A stretch of 60,000 bases of DNA, from positions 448,920 through 508,919 of the forward strand of contig CAJNDS010000014.1 in assembly GCA_905221605.1 (NCBI GenBank), given 5' to 3'. Shown here piece by piece: positions 11,701 to 23,700 of this stretch (within the stretch, counting starts at the first letter, position 1; each line of letters begins with the position of its first letter). The DNA is from Symbiodinium natans (taxonomy: Eukaryota > Sar > Dinophyceae > Suessiales > Symbiodiniaceae). Below the pieces are notes generated by a model. That model made no database searches, was not told where the DNA came from, and was given only the letters and a program-made list of their open reading frames with translations. A program made the translations under genes and the position numbers.

Positions 11701-14700
11701 ATTGGACCCTAAGAATCCGGGCTACCCTAAGAATCCAAAGCTACCCTAAGAATCCAGGCTACCACCAAAACAAAAAAACGCAACCCTAAGAATGGGCTAC
11801 CCCAAGAATCCAGGCTACCTTAAGAACCCAGGCTACTCTAAAACACCAGGCTGCCACCAAAAAGCAAGCTCAAGCCCAAGAATCCAGGCTTATCCTAAGA
11901 ATACAGGCCACCCCTAAGAATCCAAGCTATCCTAAAAATCCAGACCACCACCAAACAAGAACTCAGCCCTAAGAATACAGGCTACCCTAAAAACCTTCCC
12001 TTAGAATCGAGTCTACCCTAAGAGTCCAGGATACTAAAATAGAAAGTGAATGAACAAAGTGAAATGAACGCCCCCATTATCTTCTTTCTTTCGCTAAATC
12101 ACAGATCACACGTTCATTTCATTCACTGTTTCTGTTGAGATTAGTTGAAAGAAGACAATAGTGTTTAAGGGGCGCGCAAAAAGAGAATACAAAGAACGCC
12201 CAGTTCATTCGTTCACATGTTCACTTCATTCTCGTATTAATATTGTAACCTCTGGAATGAATTCTGGGTGGTGAACAGAATACCATAAGTTAATAATGCA
12301 AAAAAATAGAATTTATAAAACATAAAATAATTTCATTCTGGTGCCCCCCAAAAGAATTTAATTATTCAAATCAGGGATTTGAATAATTAAAGTATGTAAG
12401 TTCTGGGGCCTCCCAAAAGAATTTAATTATTCAAATCAGGGACTTAAATAATTAAATTAGAAAAATTCTGTGGCCTCCCAAAAGAATTTAATTATTCAAA
12501 TCAGGGATTTGAATACTTAAATTATTTATTTAAATTATTTAAATGATTTAAATTATTTAAATTATCTAAATTATTTGAACGGTCTGGCTGTTGGAGGAAT
12601 GAATTTATCTGAATAATTAAATTCGGTAGGCCCACAAATGAATTAAATAATTTAAACAATTTAATGATTAAAATTATTTTGGGGGCTCCAGAATTTATTT
12701 ATTCAAATAAATTCATTCCTCCAACAGCCAGACCATTTAAATAATTTCAATAGTTTAAATAATTCACATGATTTAAATAACTTCATTATCCCTTCTTCCG
12801 CCTCATCCCCGCGCCCCTTCGCAAGCAAACGAATTCCAAGCCCTCACAGGGGACATACTTCATCAGAGATGCGGGAGAGTTTGAAGTGAAGAAGTCTCGT
12901 TAAATAGCTTAATTCATTGAAGTAATGGAATTGTTTTAAATGAGTATCACTTCCATGAGTAAATTATTTAAACTATTTATAGTATTTAATTTAGAAAGCT
13001 TCCTTCTAAACTTGAGCAAACCAGGCTTTATAAACTTTATAAATTGTATAAATTGTATAAATTTTATAAATTTAAAAAATTTTTTAAATTTCACCTTAAG
13101 GTAAAATTTATAAAATTTATAAAATTGATAAAGTTTTGGGTTCAGGCGTCCCGGGGAACCTTTAAAACTTATAAAACTTATAAAATTTATATAAATTTAT
13201 ACAGCTTCCTTCTAAACTTGAGCAAACCAGGCTTTATAAATTTTATGAATTTTATAAATTTCACCTTTAAGGGTAAAATTTATAAAATTCATAAAATTTC
13301 TAAAATTTATAAAGTTTTGGGTTCAGGCGTCCCGGGAAACCTTTAAAATTTATAAAATTTAGAAAATTTAAAAAAGCTTCCTTCTAAACTTGAGCAAACC
13401 AGGCTTTATAAATTTTATAAATTTCATAAATTTCAACTCAAGGGTAAAATTTATAAAATGTATAAAATTTTTAAAGTTTTGGGTTCAGGCGTTCCGGGAA
13501 ACCTTTAAAATTTAAAATTTATAGAATTTATAAAAATTTAAAAAAATTAATAAAATTTATAAAGTTTATACAGCTTCCTTCTAAACTTGAGCAAACCAGG
13601 CTTTATAAATTTTAATAAATTTTATAAATTTCACCTTAAGGGTAAAATTTATAAAAGTTTACAAAAATAAAAAAAAATTATAAAGTTTTGGGTTCAGGCG
13701 TCCCGGGAAACCTTTAAAATTTATAAAATTTATAAAAATTATAAAATTTATAAAACTTAAAAAAATTTATAAAGCTTCCTTCTAAACTTGAGCAAACCAG
13801 GCTTTATAAATTTTATAAATTCTGTAAATTTCACCTTAAGGGTAAAATTTATAAAATTTATAAAATTTATAAAGTTTTGGGTTCAGGCGTCCCGGGAAAC
13901 CTTTAAAATTTATAAAATTTAAAAAATTTATAAAATTTATAAAGCTTCCTTCTAAACTTGAGCAAACCAGGCTTTATAAATTTTATAAATTTATAAATTT
14001 CACCTTAAGGGTAAAATTTATACAATTTATAAAATTGAAAAAGTTTTGGGTTCAGGCGTCCCGGGAAACCTTTAAAATTTATAAAATTTATAAAATTTAT
14101 AAAATTTATAAAATGTATAAAATTTATAAAATTTATAAATTTATAAAATTTATAAAATTTATAAAATTTATAAAGTTTATAAAGCTTCCTTCTAAACTTG
14201 AGCAAACCAGGCTTTATACATTTTATAAATTTTATAAATTTCACCTTACGGGTAAAATTTATAAAAATTTATCAAAATTATGAAGTTTTGGGTTCAGGCG
14301 TCCCGGGAAACCTTTAACATTTATAAAATTTATAAAATTTATAAAATTTATAAAATTTATAAAGCTTCCTTCTAAACTTGAGCAAACCAGGCTTTATAAA
14401 TTTTATAAATTTTATAAATTTCACCTTAAGGGAAAAATTTATAAAATTTATAAAATTGATAAAGTTTTGGGTTCAGGCGTCCCGGGAAACCTTTAAAATT
14501 TTTAAAATTTATCAAAATTTATAAAAATTTTATAAAATTTATGAAATTTATAAAGCTTCCTTCTAAACTTGAGCAAACCAGGCTTTATAAATTTTATAAA
14601 TTTTATAAATTTCACCTTAAAGGAAAAATTTATAAAATTTATAAAATTTATAAAGTTTTGGGTTCAGGCGTCCCGGGAAACCTTTAAAATTTATAAAATT

Positions 14701-17700
14701 TATAAAATTTATAAAAATTTATAAAGCTTCCTTCTAAACTTGAGCAAACCAGGCTTTATAAATTTTATAAATTTTATAAATTTCACCTTAAGGGAAAAAT
14801 TTATAAAATTTTTAAAATTTATAAAGCTTCCTTCTAAACTTGAGCAAACCAGGCTTTATAAATTTCATAAATTTTATAACTTTCACCTTGAAGGGTAAAA
14901 TTCATAAAAATTTATAAAATTTATAAAGTTTTGGGTTCAGGCGTCCCGGGAAACCTTTAAAATTTATAAAATTTAAAAAATTTATAAAATTTATAAAAAT
15001 TATAAAATTTATAAAGCTTCCTTCTAAACTTGAGCAAACCAGGCTTTATAAACTTTATAAATTTCATAAATTTCACCTTAAGGGGAAAATTTATAAAATT
15101 TTAAAAATTTATAAAGTTTTGGGTTCAGGCGTCCCGGGAAACCTTTAAAATTTAGAAAATTTATAAAATTTATAAAATTTATAAAATTTATAAAATTTAT
15201 AGAATTTATAGAATTTATGAAATTTATAAAGCTTCCTTCTAAACTTGAGCAAACCAGGCTTTATCAACTTTATAAATTTTATAAATTTCACCTTAAGGGT
15301 AAAATTTATAAAATTTATAAAATGTATAAAGTTTTGGGTTCAGGCGTCCCGGGAAACCTTTAAAATTTATAAAATTTATAAAATTTATAAAGCCTGGTTT
15401 GCTCAAGTTTAGAAGGAAGCTTTATAATTTTTATAAATCTTATAAATTTTACCCTTAAGGTGAAATGTATAAAAATTATAAAATTTATACAGCCTGGTTT
15501 GCTCAAGTTTAGAAGGAAGCTTTATAAATTTTATAAATTTTATAAAATTTTATAAATTTTTTAAATTTTATAAATTTTAAAGGTTTCCCGGGACGCCTGA
15601 ACCCAAAACTTTATAAATTTTAAAAATGTTAAAAATTTTTCCCTTAAGGTGAAATTTATAAAATTTATAAAAATTTATAAAGCCTGGTTTGCTCAAGTTT
15701 AGAAGGAAGCTTTATAAATTTTATAAATTTTATAAATTTTATAACTTTTTATAAATTTGATAAATTACATGAATTTTAAAGGTTTCCCGGGACGCCTGAA
15801 CCCAAAACTTTATCAATTTTATAAAATTTATAAATTTTACCCTTTAAGGTGAAATTTATAAAATTTATAAAATTTACAAAGCCTGGTTTGCTCAAGTTTA
15901 GAAGGAAGCTTTATAAACTTTATAAATTTTATAAATTTTATAAATTTATAAATTTTATAAATTTTATACATTTTATAAATTTTATAAATTTTATAAATTT
16001 TATAAATTTTAAAGGTTTCCCGGGACGCCTGAACCCAAAACTTTGTCAATTTTATAAATTTTATAACTTTTACCCTTTAAGGTGAAATTTATAAAATTTA
16101 TAAAATTTATAAAGCCTGGTTTGCTCAAGTTTAGAAGGAAGCTTTATAAATTTTATAAATTTTATAAATTTTTTAAATTTTATAAATTTTAAAGGTTTCC
16201 CGGGACGCCTGAACCCAAAACTTTATAAATTTTATAAATTTTATAAATTTTACCCTTTAAGGTGAAATTTATAAAATTTATAAAATTTATAAAGCCTGGT
16301 TTGCTCAAGTTTAGAAGGAAGCTTTATAAATTTTATAAATTTTATAAATTTTTTAAATTTTATAAATTTTATAAATTTTATAAATTTTATAAATTTTAAA
16401 GGTTTCCCGGGACGCCTGAACCCAAAACTTTATCGATTTTATAAATTTTATAAATTTTACCCTTAAGGTGAAATTTATAAAATTTATAAAACTTATAAAG
16501 CCTGGTTTGCTCAAGTTTAGAAGGAAGCTTTATAAATTTTATAAATTTTACAAATTTTATACATTTTATAACTTTTATAAATTTTATAAATTTTATGAAT
16601 TTTAAAGGTTTCCCGGGACGCCTGAACCCAAAACTTTATAAATTTTATAAAGTTTAAAATTTTTCCCTTTAAGGTGAAATTTATAAAATGTAAAAAATAT
16701 ATAAAGCCTGGTTTGCTCAAGTTTAGAAGGAAGCTTTATAAATTTTATAGATTTTATAAATTTTATAAATTTTTTAAATTTTATAAATTTTAAAGGTTTC
16801 CCGGGACGCCTGAACCCAAAACTTTATAAATTTTATAAATTTGTATAAATTTTACCCTTTAAGGTGAAATTTATAAAATTTATAAAATTTATAAAGCCTG
16901 GTTTGCTCAAGTTTAGAAGGAAGCTTTATAAATTTCATAAATTTTATAAATTGTATAAATTTTATAAGTTTTATAAATTTTAAAGGTTTCCCGGGACGCC
17001 TGAACCCAAAACTTTATCAATTTTATAATTTTATAAATTTTACCCTTAAGGTGAAATTTATAAAATTTATAAAATTTATAAAGCCTGGTTTGCTCAAGTT
17101 TAGAAGGAAGCTTTAGAAAATTTTATAAATTTTATAAATTTTTTAAATTTTATAAATTTTAAAGGTTTCCCGGGACGCCTGAACCCAAAACTTTATAAAT
17201 TTTATAAATTTTATAAATTTTACCCTTTAAGGTGAAATTTATAAAATTTATAAAATTTATAAAGCCTGGTTTGCTCAAGTTTAGAAGGAAGCTTTATAAA
17301 TTTTATAAATTTTATAATTTTTATAAATTTTATAAATTTTATAAATTTTATAAATTTTATAAATTTTATAAATTTTAAAGGTTTCCCGGGACGCCTGAAC
17401 CCAAAACTTTATAAATTTTATAAATTTTATAATTTTTCCCTTAAGGTGAAATTTATAAAATTTATAAAATTTATAAAGCCTGGTTTGCTCAAGTTTAGAA
17501 GGAAGCTTTATAAATTTTATAAATTTTATAAATTTTCATAGATTTTGCCTTAACAGTAAAATTTATAAAACTTAAAAAGTTTATTTCTTAAATATTTTAA
17601 TTATAGATACCTATAAGTATATATATATATAGAGACATACAGAAGGGGATTTCCCACACTATACATAGAGGTCCTACGTACATAAACCCTATAAACCCTA

Positions 17701-20700
17701 TAAACCCTATAAACCCTATAAACCCTGTAAGCCCTAAACCCTAAACCCTAAACCCTAAACCTAAACCCTAAATCCCAACTCCTTGGAGGTCGTGCCTTGG
17801 AGATCCAGGAGGTGGTCAGCGTGCCCACCTCTGGCTTGCAGTTTCTTTTTTAAGGTGCTTTTAGGGTGGGGGGGGGTTTAGGGTTTGCGGGTTTGAGGGG
17901 TTTAGGGTTTGCGGGTTTGAGGGTTTGAGGGCTTGAGGGTTGGAGGCTTTGAGGGTTGGAGGGTGTGAGGGTTGGAGGGTTGGAGAGTTTGAGGGTTTTA
18001 GGGTTCGAGGGTTGGAGGTTTTGAGGGTTGGAGGGTTGGAGGGTTTGAGGGTTGGAGGGTTGGAGGGTTGGAGGGGTAGAGGGCTTGAGGGTTTAGGGTT
18101 TGAGTCGTAGCCACGGCATTATCATGCTCGTTCCTTACATTCATTCCTCATAGCTTTTGAGAGATTAAAGGGTTTGGGGTTTGGGGGGGGGGTGGTTGCG
18201 ATGTGCCAGAATAAGAGGGCGACGGCATGAAGGGACCCAAATGGCGATTTCCCACAACAGGGGTAACCCTGTTTGCTGGCGGGGGTTCCTATAATGAGGA
18301 TTGGCATTGTAGAAATTCTGCAATACCCTCCCGGCAATATTGCAGGACACGTGATCTTCCCCACCCACACACACACACTCAGTCACTCCAAACCTCCGGA
18401 AACCCGAAACCCTCAACCCAAAACCCCCAAAACCCCAACTCCAAACCCTTTCCCATCTGTTCTTCCAGCAACAGCAAACCCTAAACCCTAGGCCCTAGTC
18501 CTTCAACTCTAACACCCCCAAAGCCAGAACTTCCAACACCCTCAGCGCCTTCAAGTAGGGGTCGTAGCTGACTTCCTACCCATCCAAAGGGTGTCACCGG
18601 GTTTATTCCTCCCTGGGGTTGGGGTTGAGGGTTTAGGGTTTGAGGCTTCGGGCTCGAAATTGTGATCCTTTCTTGGGATACCCTAAAGATGCCAAGGGGG
18701 CTTGGGGTTTAGGAACTCGGGTTTAGGGTACTAAAGGCCCCACAACTGGGCCATCAGCTAGAGCACTAACCAGACGCCTACAAAATGAGCTGGCTAGGTC
18801 CTTTAACGTCTCTGGAAATCTAAAGGAGAAGATCACAAGCCCCGAGCAAAGTACTTCAACATCCTAGCAGTCGAAGAATCTACGGCTCAAGGTTTCTGGC
18901 GGGGTTAGGTGTTTAGGGAGGTGTTGAGGGGTTAGGGGGAGTGGTTAGGCTGGGGGTTGGGTTCTTGTTTTTGGGGGCAGGGGGGGGGTCCTTCGGGCCT
19001 TTTCGGAAAATGGGGGTTCGGGGCTTAGCTCAAGGCATCAACTCCAAACCCTGAGAGTCTTAAACCCTTAAACCTGTAGTCCCCTGAATCCCCCCCAAAA
19101 AACACATAAGCCCCAAAACGCGATACCCCTACGTAAGCCTGAAACGCCAAAATCCTCCCTAAGCCCTAAACCTTGAACCCTAAACCCTAAACCCTAAACT
19201 TTAAACCCTAAACCCTAAACCCTAAACCCTAAACCCCCAAAGCCCTGAATGCCCCGAAGTCCGTCCTTGGCGCGCGCGGAGTCGATCACGAACTCGGTGC
19301 CCTCCACAGTGATCGACGCCTTGCAGGCACAGGGGTTTAGGGTTTAGGGTTTGGGTTGAGGGTTACCGGTTTAGGGTTTAGGGTTTAGGGTTAGGGTTTA
19401 GGGTTTAGGGTTTACGGTTTAGGGCTTCGGGCTTCGGGATTAGGGTTTCGAGGTTTGGGGTTTGGGGCTGAATTAGGGGTATAAGGGCTCAGGGGTTAAG
19501 GGCTCAGCATTTAAGGGTTTGAGGATTTAGGCGGGTAGATGCTTCAGGGTCCAGGGGTTTAAGGGTTTAGGGTTTAGGGTTTTAGGGTTTTAGGGTTTCA
19601 GGGTTTAGGGTTTAGTGTTCAGGCTTGGTTTTAAGGCTCTGGGCGTGAAGGTTTTGGGGGGTTTGAAGCTTAGGGCCTTGAGGGACAGAATCTGAAAGTC
19701 GGCTTTCGTTTGCACCTTCTGCTCAGAAGACCACTAGAAGTCTCGGGCTTCGGCTTCGGGTTCACGATTAGGCTCGGTGGGACGGCCGAGACCCCAATTA
19801 ACTTCAAATCCCCCCTAAACCGTAAACCCTAGACCCTAAACCCTAAACCCCAAACTGAAAAGCCCTAGAGGGGCCTCCGCGATGTTCGTGGTCAGTACGA
19901 TCTTCCGCACCCCAGGAGGTGCCGGCTGAAAAATCTCCTACACCGCTTTGGGGGTGAGCGAAACGGGTTTAGGATTTAGGGTGGGGGGGGGGGGGGGGGG
20001 GTTTAGGGTTTGAGGGTTTAGGGTTGAGGGTTTGAGGGTTTGAGGGTTTGAGGGTTTGACGGTTTGAGGGTTTGAGGGTTTGACGGTTTGAGGGTTTGAG
20101 GGTTTGAGGGTTTGAGGGTTTGAGAGTTTGAGGGTCTGAGGGGTTGAGGATTTGAGGGGTTGAGGGTTTGAGGGTTTGAGTCTTTAAGGCTTAGGACATC
20201 CAGACTCTAAAGCCTGAAAACCTGAAACCCAAGCCTGGACCTGTGCAGGAATGTACAAACGGCTTGGCTTTGTGACTGCGAGCCTTCCGCAAGCAGTCTG
20301 CAGGCTGAAATGGCGATGAGAAGCAAAAATTGGCCCGGAAAATCGTAAACCTGGAGCCCTATTGCCCTGAACTTTATTAATCCCTAAACCCCGAAACGCC
20401 AAAAGCTAAGATTTAAACCCCGAAACCCTGGGCCCTTGACAAAAATGTCGACCCGAAAGGAGGCGGGGCATGCAGTTGGCAATCATCTCTCCTGCTGTTG
20501 GTCAGGTGTCACCTGTAGCAGCTGTGGGGTTTAGGGTTTGCGGTTTAGGGTTTGCGGCTTAGGGTTTAGGGTTAGGGTTTAGGGTTTAGAGTTCAGGGTT
20601 TAGGGTTTAGGGTTTAGGGTTTAGGGTTTTAGGTTTTAGGGTTTAGGGTTTAGGTTTTAGGGTTTAGGGTTTAGGGTTTAGGGTTTAGGGTCTGATGGAC

Positions 20701-23700
20701 CTACTTTTGGGGGGAGAAGGGGCTGTTAGGGTTTAAAACGTTCTTACACAAAACCCGTCCATTCGTTCACACTTTCGTTTGAAACTTTCGTTCAAAACTT
20801 GATTGGGACCCAAGCCCTATACAACTATTTTAAAGCAGGTTTTGGGTCCCCCACCTGTTCCGGCAACGTTTCGTTTCGCACGCGGCCATGGACCCATTGT
20901 GTCTTATTGGAAAGAATAGGGGTTTTAGGGTTTAGGGTTTTGGGTTTAGGGTTTAGGGTTTAGGGTTTAGGGTTCTAAAAACGAAACCCGCTCAAAGCGT
21001 GTCGATCAAAACTTTCCTTCGCGGGCCTTCCTTTTTTCAAAAGGCCAGGTAAAAGAAAAAAAAGTCACCGGCCTTCCCAGCAAAGAGGAATAAAAAGGCA
21101 AAGCAGACAAAAAAAAAAAAAAAAAACTAAACTAAACTAAACCCTAAACCCCAAACCCCTAAACCCTAAACCCTAAACCCTAAACCCTAAACCCTAAACC
21201 CTTTCATCATGTCCCACCTCTCATAAGGAAGGCCGGCCGGTGCCAATCCCAAACCCCGAACCCCATACAATTTCTACAACACCCTAAGCCCTAAGCCCTA
21301 AACCCTAAGCCCTAAACCCGAAACCCTAAACCCTAAACCCTAAACCCTAAACCCTAAACCCTAAACCCCAAACCCTAAACCCTAAACCCTAAGCCGCATT
21401 TGAAAGGGGCTGGTGGTTGGGGCTTAGGGCTTTGGAGATTCAAGTTGGACCTTGGCTTCAGAGAACCATGGGCCTGCGAGTGCAGGGGAAGGATCTTGAA
21501 GCGCTTGGGGTCGAAGTTCTGCAGCAGCCTCTTCTGCAACTGGTCCTTGGTTTAGGGTTTAGGGTTTAGGGTTTAGGGTTTAGGGTTTAGGGTCTAGAGT
21601 TTAGCGTTTAGGGTTTGGGGTTTGGGGTTTGGGGTTTGGGGTTTGGGGTTTGGGGTTTGGGGTTTGGGGTTTGGGGTTTGGGGTTTAGGGTACTGGTCCT
21701 TGGGGATTTCTGCTTCCTTGCTGGGGTTACATTTAACAACTGCTCACTTCATTCCTTACTGGGAATTAACATGAATCAACTATGACAAACATGTGAACCG
21801 CAACACACAGGGGAAGAAGGGACCGACGAAGGGAGCTAGGGCTTGAAAGACACGGACTCGCCTTGGGGTGTTGTTAAGGGGACTGAAACTCCGCTTACCC
21901 AAAGCCCTAAACGGATTGAGGGTTTCGGGTTTAGGGTTTAGGGTTTAGGGCTGAGGGTTTAGGGTTTAGGGTGTAGGGTTTAGGGTTGAGCCCCAAAGGG
22001 GTTTTGGCAAACACTTGAAATGTGATGAAGTCCGACAGTCATGTGCGACTACGCCACAATCATAGGGTTTTGGGCGTAACCTAAACCCGGAACCCTGGTT
22101 TGCGGGTTTAGGGTCGGCTGCATGGGTTTCAGAGTTTCGGGTTTGAGGCCTTCGGGTTAGGAAGCAAGCCTCAAGCCTTTTAAAACGGTTTAAGGTTTAG
22201 GGGTTAGCCCCCTGAAACCCGAAACCCCTAAGGCCACCCGGTTAACCCCTAAAACCGACAACCCGCGGAGAAAACATGCTATAGGACCCCTCTAACCCTA
22301 AGACCCGCAAACCACGAACGAAACCCTAAACCCTATACCCTAAACCCTAAACCCGCAAACCGCGCAGAAAACTTGGAATCCGATGCAAGGCACGATGTCG
22401 CCCCAGCCAGGGAGGAAGACCAAGATGGTCCCGGCCGGCTTCTCCTCCAACATCAAGCTGGGGCTTCCGAGGGACTAGGGTTTAGGCTTTAGGGTTTAGG
22501 GTTTAGGGTGTAGGGTTTAGGGTTTAGGGTTTAGGGTTTAGGGTTTAGGGCTTAGGGTTTAGGGTTTAGGGTTGAGGGTTTAGGGTGTAGGGTTTAGGGT
22601 TTAGGGTTTAGGGTTTAGGGTTTAGGGTTTAGGGTTTAGGGTTTAGGGTTTAGGGTTTTGGGGTGTCAAGGTTGAGGGTTTAGCGTTTCGGGGTATGGAG
22701 ACCCAAACCCCAGAATGACTCGCAGTTCACGCCCCGCGTGGACCCCGAATCTGTACTGGGCCTAGAAAGCCAAGAGTAAGAACGCCAAGGATTTGCGGCT
22801 TCTTGTTTTGCTTTGCTTGCTTTTTGTTGCCCTTGTTGGGGGGCTTTTGGGGTTTCGGTTTAGGGCCCCAAGCCCTGAACCCTAAACCCTAAACCCTAAA
22901 CTCTAAACCCTAAACCCTAAACCCAAAACCCTAAACCCTAAACCCGAAACCCTAAACCCTAAACCTGAACATCGGCAGCCACTCCGGCTTCAGGCGCCCA
23001 AGGCAAAGAAGCGCGCCTGGCCGTCCGCCTGCGCTTTCTGCGCATCCTTGTACATCCTGGTAGGACGGTGGTAGACGGCATTTGGCTTTGGGTTTCGAGG
23101 TTTCGGTCGGGTTTAAGGGTGGAGTGCGGGGTGTAAGGGGTCGGAGTTTAAAGGGCTGCGGCTAAGGGTTTAGAGCTTCGGGTCTTAGGGTTCTGGGGTT
23201 TTCCTGGGTCTCCCCGGAGTTTCGGAAAAATGTTCGTGGATTTGCCAAGCTTTGGGGCCACAGTTGCAGGTAGGCATTTATTGCAGCTTAGGTTCTCACG
23301 TTACAGCTGTCCGTTTGAAGGCTCAGGGAACCCAGTATGCAGGGTCTACGCTGAAGGGCCACTGAAGGGTTAAGGGTGGAAAGATGACCTGATATATAAC
23401 CCACGTACTGCACTCCCTGAGCCTTTAAGCAGACGCTGGAGAACAGCCGCTGCCGCCCAAGCCACACGTGTTCGGCTTGGGAGTTCGTGTAGGGTTTGGC
23501 ATTGAGTGTTTTGGGCTGAGGCATGCTCTGTTTAGTTTGCAGGGCTCGAGGCCACGCGAGACCCAAAGCGGTAAGTAGCCAACCCCCTCAAAGCCCTCCC
23601 GATACCCCACGGGTTCACGCAGGGACAGCTACAGCTAGCCTCCTCCCGAGTCGTTGTTCCGAAGTTGAATGCTCCGCTTATAGGCTATTGCTGATGAAAC

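Larger units (their letters stand above)
9402..17674. mobile_element. AT-rich block with terminal inverted repeats
   Basis: The left end, GGACCTTTACGTATAATG at 9402, and the complement of the right end, GGACCTCTATGTATAGTG up to 17,674, agree at 19 of 22 positions (the match continues with TGGG on both sides). Outside them, CCCTATAAA arrays occur in the same orientation on both sides (to about 9395 and from about 17,681), as if the block had been inserted into one array. The interior is AT-rich, unlike the surroundings, and shows no transposase-like frame. It holds duplicated, hairpin and satellite sequence listed separately. Its 8.3 kb forms most of the helicase intron before motif VI. Confidence 0.6.

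Noticed and set aside
13044-16720. Lys/Ile/Tyr/Phe-rich frames in the satellite
   Set aside because: AT repeat artefacts with no conserved protein features. Boxes are conserved as DNA, and indels between units change frame.
12998-17506. CRISPR-like array
   Set aside because: Repeat boxes alternate with low-complexity AT filler rather than unique spacers, the array inverts at its centre, and the setting is eukaryotic.
18885-18893. CGGCTCAAG as a spliced-leader end
   Set aside because: Only eight or nine bases match, with nothing of the leader's 5' part beside them.
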